Assembly (NCBI GenBank): GCA_003260075.1
Contig: QLIY01000774.1
Span: 3,119 to 67,118, forward strand
Origin: Phallusia mammillata
Taxonomy: Eukaryota > Chordata > Ascidiacea > Phlebobranchia > Ascidiidae
Reading direction: 5' to 3'
Length of the DNA: 64,000 nucleotides
Numbering within the stretch: the first letter of the stretch is position 1; every line of letters begins with the position of its first letter. Of the stretch, positions 1 through 13,900 are shown piece by piece. The notes under the pieces were generated by a model that searched no databases, had not been told where the DNA came from, and was given only the letters and a program-made list of their open reading frames with translations. Made by a program: the position numbers and the translations under genes.

Positions 1-147
1 TATATCGAATCCAGCCGGTCTCCCAAGCATTCCCGTATGACAAGGCACAGACTAGAAAAACGACTTTAATGGGCCTGGCGTACAATGATTTATGCATGAG
101 TATTCCGTGATCGCTGGACTGCACCAACGCTTCAGGGCTGATTCCAA
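1..147. repeat. SINE fragments, two halves in opposite orientation
   Basis: The first half (AGCCGGTCTCCCAAGCATTC) is the minus-strand SINE body. The second half (GGGCCTGGCGTACAATGATT to CTTCAGGGCTGATTCC) is the plus-strand tail. The join makes an imperfect palindrome. Confidence 0.6.
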
Positions 148-1892
148 GATGAATGTAAGTTCATCTTAACTTGTCCGTAAATGAAAAAGGTTTGAAAAAC
201 ACTATGCTGACCACTGTAGCTGCAAAACTAATGGCAACGGAGCCGGGTATATTACTTACCATGTTGGTTGTCGTGCATATTCAGATTCCAATTTGACCCG
301 AGCATGTCAAGGTCAAAGGTCGCCTCGGGGTCAGCCTCGATTGGATAGACTCGAATCTGTCCGTTCTGGAAGCCAACGAAGACTTTGTGACGATCGCTAG
401 AGAATCGAATGGTCGTGATCGGCACGTCGGATGACTCTGCAAAAAATACGTGATTTAGCAATGCAAACAATGACTCGCCAAAACATTTAATGGTTTAGGA
501 CGAAAAAGTCGACTAGGCAAAAATGACGAATAAAGTTACAAACGCAAAAATAGTAATAAATATACGAACTAATAAAGACAAAACTACTACAAGCAGCTGA
601 GACACTATTAACAGAAATGGATTTAAGTAACCTCTATGCAGGACTCGTATTGCATGGAGTTTGGATGCAAACAGACACCACATTATAATAAGGCACATAA
701 AGTAAAAAAACGGCCACAAAAAAGAGGTCATTCGAAATCAGAAACTTCACAAATTTTCAGATGACACAACGTGCGTTTTTGTACATCAATTACTTTTATT
801 TAAATTTCACAGGTTTATGATCCGAGAAAAAATGTACTGTGTTCGTGCCCCCCCCCCACAATGACTCGCCAAAACATTTAATGGTTTAGGACGAAAAAGT
901 CGACTTGGCAAAAATGACGAATAAAGTTACAAACGCAAAAATAGTAATAAATGTAGGAACTAATAAAGACAAAACTACTACAAGCAGCTGAGACACTATT
1001 AACAACCCCCCCCCCGTAACTGTTAAAGTATAATCAATTTTCTGGATGTTAAGTGGTACGCGATATCTCTGCGAAACCTCCTAATAGTATGACAGCAGAA
1101 AAAAGTTTGGGAATCACTGGATTGTAACCAGAAAAAAAAAACTAGAAAGGTGGCTTAGCACATTTTGTCGTTGCACATACACTATAACCTATTTTAAAAC
1201 ATTAATATATATCCTATGCTTTTTTTATATTGGGTCCCATATTAGCCACAGTCTTTTATAACCTTAGTTGTTTCTGCAGGCAGGAACTAATTGGGTTTCC
1301 CCTTAAAGTAAAAATCAGAAACTCCTATCCATTCTCACCTTGGACTGGGATTGCTTTTATCGGCTCATTAGTGGCATCCTCATCAGAAGAGGAATCATCC
1401 GGAAAGACGCACTCGTACAAGTATCCTGCATCATAGTCTCCCATCGAGAGAACAAATCTTCCAGGAGTCACGTAGAAAGCCTGGAGGATGGGATTCGGCT
1501 CCGGAGGAAAATAAAGAGGCTCTTCTTCTTCCTCTTCAGCAGCTTCTGGATCTTCATCCAGGAATGCAGCAGCATCTTCATCACTGATCTCTTCTCCTGT
1601 AGGAACAAACAGTAGGGAGTTAAATTGGATTAGAGGTCAGCTGTTTGCGTTGCGGGCCGGTTAAGACAGTGGTTCTCGAACTGCATACACGTACCACTAG
1701 TGATACGCCGGAACTTTTCAGGTGGTACATGAGTATCTTTCTGTGATACCTAATTTAAGTCCGTGATCAGCCCTGGTTTGGGCGAAACTCGTGTTTTAGA
1801 CATTCTTTTGAAATTGCTAAATACGCTAGCCAGGTTGAGAAATGGGCCATTTCTTGGTCTATCCTTTTAAAAAGGGTTTAGGTCTGGGTGGT

Positions 1893-1987
<95 letters not shown>

Positions 1988-4900
1988 ATAGAAAAAGTTG
2001 TCAGGTGGTACGCGATCCGTACAAGATTAAGAACCACTGAGTTAAGGACTAGTAACATTTTGTAGACCTGCTTTTATTAAAATATTAAACATTGCAGCTC
2101 ATTAGTTTTCATAGGTTGTTTCGGCACTTTTTATTCAGTGGCCCACTTATTTAGTCAAAATCGATTGGTGTCTCAACACACGCTTTCATTTTTTGTAATA
2201 TATTTACAATTGCACGGACACATATGAAGATGTCAGCTTATACTGTCGTATAACACTACAAGTCCAAACGAATATATGAACCATCAGTCCACAGTTTGGT
2301 AACCATTGGCACAGATCATGACAAGAGAAAAGTTGACTTACCTCTGTCTCGCTTTCTCTTCAGCTCTCGTTCTCTATCCTTTCTTCTCTTCGCCTTTTCC
2401 TTTTCTTTTCTCAGTCTTTCCTCGTCGCGTCGTAAACGAGACTTTATGCTCTGGAAGGTGAAGTACCTGCAAACAAAGTTCAAATCAAATATGAGAGAAA
2501 TCGTTTAAGTTGTAATTGTATTTAGTGATAAATCCTAAATCAATCGCTGTTGTCATCAGCAGTACAAAAAATATTGTTAAAACGTTTACAATAACACATA
2601 ACACTTCTCTTTTCTCTAAACTGCATGGTTTTGAAGAATACCATTATTAAAACGTCTGCAAATTCTAAAAACACATGCTACCCGGCAGTTATGTCTTTAA
2701 CTAATTTTGTACACTGGGTTTATAAGGCCGTGCGGGCGACATAAAGCCTAAACGTTACTTGTCAAAAAATAAAGATTTCTAAACAGAGCATCAAAGGTTT
2801 AAACTTGTAAAGTTAGAAAACTCGGTATTTACCGCATAGGGATGTCAGACAACTTGTAGGTGTGCGTTGTATCCACTGAGCTGAGGCTAGGAGCAGTTAT
2901 TTCCACAACTTTGCCGTTACTGCAACTTACTAACAGAGTGTTGTCAGGCTGAAAGTAAAAATTTGGTTTGTAAAAATGGTAAAACACAAACTAAAGACGA
3001 ATAGTACAACGAGATGTTGCCTGTTTTACAGACAACCTTGCTAGTTGCAAAAAAGTAAGCTAAAATATGTTTATTTTTAGATAAATTACGGTCCAAACTG
3101 GCCTATGTTTCGCCCTAACGAGCCGCTTCACACCATTAAGTAACATCTGCAGATATTTGATGCGATAAAACTTTTAAAAAAACGTTTTCCAAATTGTATG
3201 TTGATTACGGTTTCAGTCACAAAATTAAAGTCAAATTCCCGAATCAGAGATTTGCGCATTTAGAACTGACATGTGTCACAAAAAGTTAGAGTGATAAGTT
3301 GCTTACAAATCCAGGGCCCCCCCCCCTTTCCGGCTTGGTGATTGTTTTAGTGCAATTGTGTCGCTATGTGTTCTATGGAACCAAGCGAAATAAACTCTCA
3401 ACTCAAAATATGTAATAGAAATAGACCAATACGTTGCTTACAAATCCAGGTGGTGACCACTGCATGCAAGTGACTTCGCCAGGAATTTTGACGAATCCGA
3501 TTGGCTCATAACCACCCTGGTCCACCGCGAAGAAGAATACCGTTTTATCTGTGCTGCCCGTTGCAAGGATTTCTCCTGAGTTGTCAAATGACATCGCTGT
3601 GATGGTTGATGAGTGAGGCTTCAATGCCTGAAAAAACATAAGACTTGTTGACGATAAACTCAAAACAATAAAAAGCGCAAAAAAGAGGCCCCCCCCCCGG
3701 TTGATGAGTGAGGCTTCAATGCCTGAAAAAACATAAGACTTGTTGATGATAAACTCCCTCAATCAAAAGCGCAAAAAAGAGTCCCCCCCCCCGTAACTGT
3801 TAAAGTATAATCAATTTTCTGGATGTTAAGTGGTACGCGAAATCTCTGCGAAACCTCCTAATAGTATGACAGCAGAAAAAAGTTTGGGGATCACTGGTGG
3901 TTTGAAAACCAGTAAAAAATTAGAAAGGTGGCTTAGCACATATTGTCGTTGCACATACACTATAACCTATTTTAAAACATTAATATATTTCCTATGCTTT
4001 TTTTATATTGGGTCCCATATTAGCCAAAGTCTTCAAAAACCTTAGTTGTTTCTGCAGGCAGAAATACATGGGTTTTCCCTTAAAGTAAAAATCAGAAACG
4101 CCTATCCATTCTCACCTTTGACTGGGATTGCTCTTATCGGCTCATTAGTGGCATCCTCATCAGAAGAGGAATCCTCCGGAAAGACGCACTCGTACAAGTA
4201 TCCCGCATCATAGTCTCCCATCGAGAGGACAAATCTTCCAGGAATCACGTAGAAAGCCTGGAGGATGGGATTCGGCTCCGGAGGAAAATAAAGAGGCTCT
4301 TCTTCTTCCTCTTCAGCAGCCTCCGGATCTTCATCCAGGAATGCAGCAGCATCTTCATCACTGATCTCTTCGCCTTTGCGAACAACAAATTTGGGTGTAA
4401 AAATAGGTCAAAATTTCACCGACAATGCGCCAACCTAACTTTCTTTTGAGCTTCAGTCACTTAACGCTTAAAAATATGGTGTAGCTGCAACGTGTTCAGT
4501 CATCATTCACCAATAGTGTGCTTTACTGTGTTGCGCTCTATAATATGTCACCGTTGCGCAGCTATTTTCGGCTTGGTTATTGTTTACTGCAATTGTGTCG
4601 CTATGTGTTCTTTCACCAAGCGAAATAAACTCAACTCAAATCGTTAATTTTTTTCGCTACAGACCGGATTAAAGTCGGGCTTTTTTGCGAAAAAGCTTTC
4701 ACAAAAATATTCAGTTTTTAGTGCATGCAAATTTATTACCCATCAGTTGTTAGGATTTATTAAAAGGCATTGGTTTGTTTCATCGCAAAATGGTCCCAAT
4801 CTATAAGGTAAGTGATATTAATTCCACATGTACAACCTACCTACAAGAAGATTTTTCTACACAGTGTAGTAAATTGACCAATATTATTTCGCGTAAAAGG

Positions 4901-7900
4901 CATTTTTATTTTCGTTTATTAGAGTAATCTCGTTTTTTTTTCGTTTATTAGAGTAATCTCGCTGACTTGATAAATTTATAAAAAAGGGGCGTCATTCCCA
5001 CACGACTCAGAACCACTGAATGTAGAGAAGTTAAACTCACCTCTGTCTCGCTTTCTCTTCAGCTCTCGTTCTCTATCCTTTCTTCTTTTCGATTTCTCTT
5101 TTTCTTTTCTCAGTCTTTCCTCGTCACGGCGCAAACGAGACTTGATGCTCTGGAAGGTGAAGTAACTACAAAAAACAAATAATTAAAAAGTCATGAAGAG
5201 TTTACTAAACCAAAGGACCAAAGTACAGTAAATGGATTTTATTGTAAAGGTTTTTATTATCACTAATCACTTCAGCAGTGCAAAGACGATTAATGCAAAA
5301 TTTGCAATAAACTTCAATTTCTAAACACACTAAGCTTTTTCTATCGGTTATGTCTTAGATTAAACTACTATTAAAGTCCATGTTTTGTGTTTTAAATCCG
5401 GCCGCTATAAACGATTTTCAAACTTGAATGCAAATATTTCGAAGTATGTACAGATAGTAGAACGAGGTTTAAAATGTTTTAAAGTGTCAAACTTAAGTGT
5501 GTTTTTGCAAAGCTTATTCAGCAAATGAGAAACATTCACTTACACAAGCTATCCACCAGTTATGTTTTCAATTAAATTAATTTATAATTCTGCATTATGA
5601 AAATGAGTTCGTACGGGCCACACAAAGCCCAAACGTTACTGGTCGAAAAAGTGAAGATACTACAACGCCGCAATACAGGTTAAAAGTTAGAAAACACAGT
5701 ATTTACCGCATAGGGATGTCAGACAACTTGTAGGTGTGCGTTGTATCCACTGAGCTGAGACTAGGAGCAGATATTTCCACGACTTTCCCGTTGCTGCAAC
5801 TCACCAACAGCGTGTTGTCGGGCTAAAAAACGAAACTTGCTTTGTAAATCTGGTAAAACACAACCTAAAAAACGAATTGTCCAGCAACATGTTGCACATT
5901 TTCAACCATGTTCAAATTTTAGTACACCAGGCCCATTGAATGCGTCATACCGAATCAAACCGGTCTCCAAACATTCCTATTGTGATGCCTTGTATGGGAA
6001 TGGTCGGGAGACGAGCTTGATTCGGAGTAACGCCTTCATTATAGGCCTGGGTTATATGATTCATAAATGAGTATGTCGTGATCGTTGGTCTGCAAAAACG
6101 CTTCAAGACTAATCCCAGTACGTGTTAGTTTTTTAGGGCCCCCTCGACTGGTTCCATCAACGTCCCAGCCCCAGTCGTGTTTACCCACAATGCGCCAATC
6201 TCACTTTCTTGTGCGCCCCAGTCACATAACACTTTATAATACGGTGTAGCTGCAGCTCGTTTTAGCATTATCCACCATCGTTCCCTCCACATTTTTGGGC
6301 TCCATAACGTTTCAACGTTGCGCAGCTATTTCCGGCTTGGTGATTGTTTTAGTGCAATTGTGTCGCTATGTGTTCTATGGAACCAAGCGAAATAAACTCT
6401 CAACTCAAAATATGTAATAGAAATAGACCAATACGTTGCTTACAAATCCAGGTGGTGACCACTGCATGCAAGTGACTTCGCCAGGAATTTTGACGAATCC
6501 GATTGGCTCATAACCACCCTGGTCCACCGCGAAGAAGAATACCGTTTTATCTGTGCTGCCCGTTGCAAGGATTTCTCCTGAGTTGTCAAATGACATCGCT
6601 GTGATGGTTGATGAGTGAGGCTTCAATGCCTGAAAAAACATAAGACTTGTTGACGATAAACTCCCTCAATCAAAAGCGCAAAAAAGAGTACAGAATTGAT
6701 GAATGTTGTTAAACTGCAGCTACACTGTTTAAATTACATCACACACAAATAATGCCAGATTCACCTGCAGTCGAAAGGTTTAAATTTGGAATAAAAAATT
6801 TAAATATAAAAGCAATGAGCCAACAACTGGAGTGTCGTAAGCGGCTACATAAGCCAATATGGTCAATCTCTTGTCACCAGCTGCACTGATGAGACCTTAT
6901 AGGTCGAAACAGCGCGCACCGTCTGCAGCTCAGCTATAAAACTAATAGGTAAAAGCACTATCGGTTTACTTTAGAATGAAACTCAACAAAGTTAATTTCT
7001 TTTGAAACTACTGTGATTTCACCTGTACAAGTGAGAGCTCATTTGTATCATCTACATTTCGGAGACAGAGCAGTCTCATTATGCCATCAGAGAATCCAGC
7101 AATTATCGAGGTTCCTTTGGGGTCAACCTAACATATGCAACACACAAACACATAAATATTTACCTGTGGTTGCTGGAAAATGTTCTGTTAAGCATTTTGC
7201 TTTCGAGCAATTGATAAAAGATTATGGCAAAGTGCTTAAACAATAAACTTTTAAATAAAAAAAGTATTTGGTTTCAGTTTAGGAACATGGCCCAAATTGA
7301 ACAAAATTCAGCAAACTGTACACAACATTGGTGCTAAAAACCAAAAAACAATTTTCGTATAAACTGCAGTACATCAAAAACTTACCACTTTGTTGGGCCA
7401 CAGAAGTGAGGATCCTTTGCTTTGTACATTGGGTGAATGATATTGACACACAAGCTCCTTGGTCAAATAATCATAGATTCTCACATAAGAATCACCCGTT
7501 GCTGCCATTAAGTGGCTAGATGGTGAAGAAGCAAGACCGGTAATGCTACCAGCTGTAAACGAGTACAGCTTCTCTGGTGGTTTAGTCTGTAAGAGAAAAA
7601 TTTACATGATTGTACACCACACTCAATTATCAGTCATTTTTTATTGTAAGCCACATACCTAAGTGTTAAAAAAGAGTGAAAGAATTTTTTTTTTTACTGC
7701 AAAAAATTTTCCTTACATAAAAATGAAACCCGTACAAATGGTAGGACAAAAAACTTTATTGGCAGCGGCTTACAATCTAATAAATATAGTAGTTTGCTAA
7801 TGGACATGTGTTTGCATATTTTTTACACTTAAAAATGTATACTGTGCTATTAAAGAACTAACTTACTGTGTGCGAAAATGAAAGATCTAGTTTCCATATT

Positions 7901-10900
7901 CCACCATTAGAATCTTGTGCAAACCAGATTGAAGCACCTTCTTCCATAGAAGGGTCATCTTCAGGCTGGGCCTAGATGAAGGTTCAAAAGTTAGCTTTAT
8001 AAAGGTAATTTTATTTTTGCATTAAAAGTAATTAACTTAAAAGCTGATTAAACTATAAATGTGTGGTGGTGAGCCAGTAGATTTACGAACAAAGTCTGTT
8101 GAACAGTGTACAACAATGTGCATTACATGAGTAAAGTGTACACTGCCCATTAAGTTTTGCAAAAGCCCAGTTTGAAAAGTGTTTGAAAACAATCTCGTTT
8201 AATTAGTTGAAACCTAACACCTTTTATTCAATTCTATAACATGTTCATCCAACTGTCCGTTGACTGGTAGATTTTCTGCTAACGACTTGTAGTTTTTATA
8301 GCCTACCTTCACCATACAAGTAAGCTGAACATCATTTCCAACTTTTAATTCGTTCATCGGTTCAATTTCAAAATGATCTGACTCATCTGTTGTATCTGCT
8401 GAGTCAATAGCCTCCATTTCCCACACCTAAATTACACAGTGATGTTTTTAAATAAAGTTACAAACTCTTAAGGTCTATAGTGTAATTCAAATTACAAGAT
8501 CATTTAGCTTTAAGCATAAGAAATGGTCGAAAAGTTTCAGCCAGGGAAAAAAATGAGGTAGTTGTCTAAGTAAAAATTATCTGTCGCCACTAGGGTGGTG
8601 GCTATTATGTTGTCCTTCCATTAAAAGTGGTCACATTTTTTCCAAAGATGTCTTTACAGTTGACCAAGTGACACTTCAAATTTTTTTTCACAATTTCTTA
8701 TTTTTTATCCCTACAGTAAATATCACAGTATGCCACGCCTATTGAAGCTGTTATACTGAATCAGAGCCATTTGAACACATTCTGCTGTTATGTTATACAG
8801 TAGATATTAGGCGCTTTGTTTTGAAATACATAATATTTGCAAAATAAGAATTATTTAGCAAGAAATGTCATTGTCTCCTACCCCCCCCCCAAGTAAAAAT
8901 TATCTGTCGCCACTAGGGTGGTGGCTATTATGTTGTCCCTCCATTAAAAGTGGTCACATTTTTTACAGTTGACCAAGTGACACTTCAAATTTTGTCACAA
9001 TTTCTTATTTTTTATCCCTACAGTAAATATCACAGTATGCCATGCCTATTGAAGCTGTTATACTGAATCAGCTGGTCACTAAGCATTCCCATATGGCAAG
9101 GCATAGACGACAAAAATCAGTAATGATTTAAAGGAAAGATTGAAAAATTCATTTTTAGCAGAATTAGCTGTACATTGGACAATGTTTTAGGTGTTACATC
9201 ACAATATAAAACTCAATATTCAGACATGAAACACATTTTGTCATAGGCAACCAAGTCTAAAAACTATACTGTTTAACTCATTTTAATCATACCCGAACAT
9301 ATCCATCAAGTCCGATAGTAATAAGTTCTCCTTCATCAATAACCAGTTGTTGAATGGAACCATGATGACAAGGTTTTTGATTTTTTCGGCATATTTCAAC
9401 CTGTGGATATGGATTTGATACATTATTCGAATACTTGAATAATAAAAATTTTGTTGCTGTGTAGCCCAACATGGCACACTTTTGTAATATGCCTGACAGT
9501 AAAAAATATTGTAGTTGACTTCTTTATCAAACAATGTTTAAACATTACAATAAATTGTTTAACAGCAGTTATTTAAAAATAACAGTGAGAACAGTTATGA
9601 AACAAAGTGAATGGATTCTAGGACCCATAACCAATCATATTGCCATTCAGATTTTCATACTATATATATATATTTATAAATATATACCACAAGTTTGAAA
9701 ACATTTATTTCCTGGTTAAAAATGCTGTTTGATAGACATTGATGGTGCTTTTACACTAAAATATTTTGGGCTTGATAAAAAGCCAGAAATTAAATGATTT
9801 AAAACTTGAGAAGCTGTTTTTCCTCAAAGATGATTTATCTACTAACCTTAATGAGACCTCCATCCCATAGAAGCATATTACCCCAGTCAGAACCAGAAAG
9901 AACTTTGCCATCAGGAAGTTGAATATATCCGTCAATATCAGAAAGAGAAGTTTTTCCAAATCTTCCCAATTCACCTTTCAACTTTAGGCCAGTAAAGGTA
10001 AAAGCCATTTTCCAAAATCTGTGTAACAAGTAAATTTGCGTTAAATTTTTGTTGGCAAAAGTATTAAAATAAAAGAGATTTTTATTATGTTCCACATAAG
10101 ATATGCATTAATGAGGAAAATAACAGCCCAAATAGAAAAGGCAACATGCTTTATTATTTACATGTTTCAGCAAATGATCATGCCATCATCACTGATATAA
10201 GGGGCTACATTAGTTTATAAACACTTAAGTCACATAAAAGATTAACAAAAGATAAGTATTTATGTCTGTTTCTGTGCCTAGGTTTCAACAGCAAACAAAA
10301 AATCTAAAATATATATATATATATATACACATGTATATATCCCAATTTAAAAGTATGATTTGGTTACACAAATGTTTCTGCAAGTAAAATGAAAAAAAAA
10401 GCACTAAACCAATGCAAAAATACCTGATGTGGGTTGTACCACATGAAGTTAACTGGCCTTCCATTTCTGGGGAAAATGTAACTCTGTAGACTTCTTGAGA
10501 AAATGCCTAAAAATATTGTATTTTATCATAATCATTTATTTAACTGTAAAATGTTGTAGTGTAAACCAAAAAGCATTAATGCAAGTAACCACTAACCAGT
10601 ATTAGGATTTAGGTAATAACAACAGGTTTCAAACTTATACTTAAATAATTAAAAGAAACAAAATTAACATACATGTTGTAGCCCTAAATCTTAACAAACT
10701 ACATTCAAAACATAAGTCATAAAATCACATTCTTAAAAAACAGGGTTGAATTAACTAAAATCCTCCACTGCGCATAACAGAATTTGTTAAACAGTATCTT
10801 GCATGTAAAAAAACATATATCAAAGGCATACATAAGGTGTTTTCATATTTCAAAAATGAACACAGCTGAAAATTAACGACAGAAAATTATTTGAACAGGA

Positions 10901-13900
10901 AAATGTACCTTTGATCTTAGCATAATCTTTTCTTTTTCCCATGCCCACACAGTTAACATGTAATCAGGATAGGAGCCGACCGATGCAAGTAGATCACCCT
11001 TCGGACTAAAGTCCACGAACGAGTAAGCTTGCTCAGTACCATCTAAAATAAAAAATGTTTTAGTGTTGATTGAAACAATACATTACAAACAGAAACTGAA
11101 ATCCTATTCTTTTAAGCAAGGTTTAAGGGTCATACCAGACAGTCTTTCTCGAATTACAAATTTACAGACTTTTTTGTGACTTGACTAATCTTATAAAAAA
11201 CAACTATGAATTGTACAAGGACAACATTAGGGCTTGTCTTAAAAGATTAGCAAGTTGCAACAGGCCTTCCATGGTGCACGTTTTGATCAGACATAAAAAA
11301 GACTGTAAGTAGGGAATTAGCAGTTTATCCTTAAATGTTCAAATGTTTTTAGTTGGAGTGAAAGTAGATTTACCTAAATTAAGTTGTGTCAAAATGCCAA
11401 AAAGTTAACGTGCTTACAACACTATTTTGTACATAGCACAGTTGTTTCTCTTTATCTTTCAGCGTGCTTCAATGTATTGCAACCCCCCCCCCCCGATGCA
11501 AGTAGATCGCCCTTTGGGCTAAAGTCCACGAACGAGTAAGCTTGCTCAGTACCATCTAAAATGAAAAATGTTTTCAATTTCTATTTAAACAAAACATTTT
11601 ACACAGAAACCGAGATCCTATTCTTTTGCGGTACTGATATTTTTTGGCAACTCAGGCTTTTTTGGTAATTTTATTCAAATTTAAATGTGCAAGGGCAACA
11701 TAACGGCCTGTCTACAAACATTAGCAAGTTTAAAACGGCCCTTTGTTGTGCACATTTTTATCATATATTAAACTTTACTGAAAATAAGGCATTACCAGTT
11801 GACACTAAAATTGTCAATTGTTTTTACATGAGTGAGGGTACATTCAACCAAATTAAGTTGAGTTGGAAACCTTTTTTTTGAACGACTTCACAACACTGCT
11901 TCATATATAGCCGGCTGGTTCTTTTTATACTTCATATGTTTTTCAAGGTGTTACAAAAAAACATTACCTCGTAAAATTCTGTACAGTTTTAGAGAAGGAA
12001 ACTCATAAATAAGAATGTGAGGTTTGGTTCCTTTCTCTGCAACAACGAAGTATTTTCCAGATGGATGAACCTAAAAATATGTTGTTTTTTCATAATCACC
12101 AAGTCAGTTTCATTGTTGTTATAGGTGTTAGCAAACAAGTTAAAAACTTAAAATTTTCGGAGATTATACTCTTTTAAACAACTCTACATGTACACAAAAT
12201 ACAGTAGTGGTAAAAACAAATGTATTGAAATAGTTGCAAAAAAACTGTAATTTAATACAAACTGGATTAGAAGTGATGACTTTAAACTGACACAAGCCAT
12301 CTTTCTTGACTGTGCTTAACTTTCAAAAAGAAATTAAAATTGGCTCCGATTAGCCCATCATTTAGCTTTAAAGATATGTTTAAACTACTGCTAACTATAA
12401 ACAAACTAGGTGTTTTTAAAGGGTGCACTGTAAGTTTGTTAAAACTTAACGAACCGCAATTGCTCCAATTCCTCCTCCACCACAACTTCTCAAAAACCGA
12501 TGTTCTCCTGTTGAAAGATTTAAGATGTTCACCTGAAACAAAATGTACAAAGTTAAAACTAACAAAAGAAATAGTTATTAGCTTAACAAGAGTTTGTTGT
12601 CAAGGGAATGTGGGTAGCCTACCACTCAAAAGGTTAAGGGTCATATAGTGTTTCAACCAATTTTGTTGCCAAAGCGAGAAGCTTAAGTGACATAACTACA
12701 ATCTAGCAGAACTTTGTGGTTTGAAATAAATTATTACAGGGTTCCTGCGCAATTTTTGTTTATAAATTCCATAATTTCTCCAAAACTTTTCAAGAAAAAA
12801 GCCCAAATTTCCATGACCTGATTCGAAAAAAAAATCGAGCAATTCCCATAGTAAAACTAGTAAAGAGGCTTTGGTATATGCAGCCAATTTACCATGCTTG
12901 CAACGAATAAACAAACGTTACGTAATTTGAGGTTCCTATCTCTATCTGGCATTTTCAGGGTAAAACAGGTGCCAAATTCCATACTTTTTCAAGAACTTTT
13001 GCAAAAGTTGGCCTTTTTCAAAACTTTTCCAGGCCTTAAAAATACAAACTTAAATTCCATAACTTTTCCAGGTTTTCCATGCCCGCGGGAACCCTATTAA
13101 TATCACCAACACAAACCACCAATATCAACAAACTAAAATAGAAAAAGTTCCAAAAATATACAGCTGGCAGCTTAACTGCAAACTTATCATCAACAAAATG
13201 CAGACTATCATTTGCTGCCCAGTGATAAATTAAAACAACCAACAGTTCAGATATTCACTCTGACTAAATTTTAGGGTGACACTGACCAGATTTCCAGCAG
13301 CAAAAACAAGGGTTGGTCCTTTCAACAAATGCAGATTTCCCCCCCCCCTAAAACAACCAACAGTTCAGATATTCACTCTGACTAAATTTTAGGGTGGCAC
13401 TGACCAGATTTCCAGCAGCAAAAACAAGAGTTGGTCCTTTCAACAAATGCAGATTGGCTCGTTTGCAGCAGTCGTATCCGAATGAATGGTAAAACTGAAG
13501 AAGGTTGGATGGTATTCCTGACTCATCGCTGGATTTTGATATCGACTGGTATTCCTAAATATCCAACAAAAAACAGTTTTTGAAATATTTTAAACTTATT
13601 ATAAACAAATTGGTTAATCACAAGACCAATCTGCCCAGCTTTTTTATGTAATTTTCCAAACAATTTCCTTAACCAATGGCTACCTTTAGGATTTACGATC
13701 CCTATGCAATTAAACAGATAATGTAATTTACTGGTATGCGATTAACCAGAGTTGTCTGTACTTTGTTAGCATGTGAAATTTAAAATAGAAAAACACTGTT
13801 ATCACTAGCAATTCAATAAAGGTTTTTATGACACAGCTTTGTCTATTTCACTTATTCTTGTGAAACCCATAGATACCTTTTATAGAACCTTAAACAAAGT

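Noticed and set aside
1867..2058. Poly-glycine open frames over the long C runs (also 38247-38558) and the poly-proline frame at 46379-46615
   Set aside because: They are translations of homopolymer runs that are probably gap filler, with no splice or start context.
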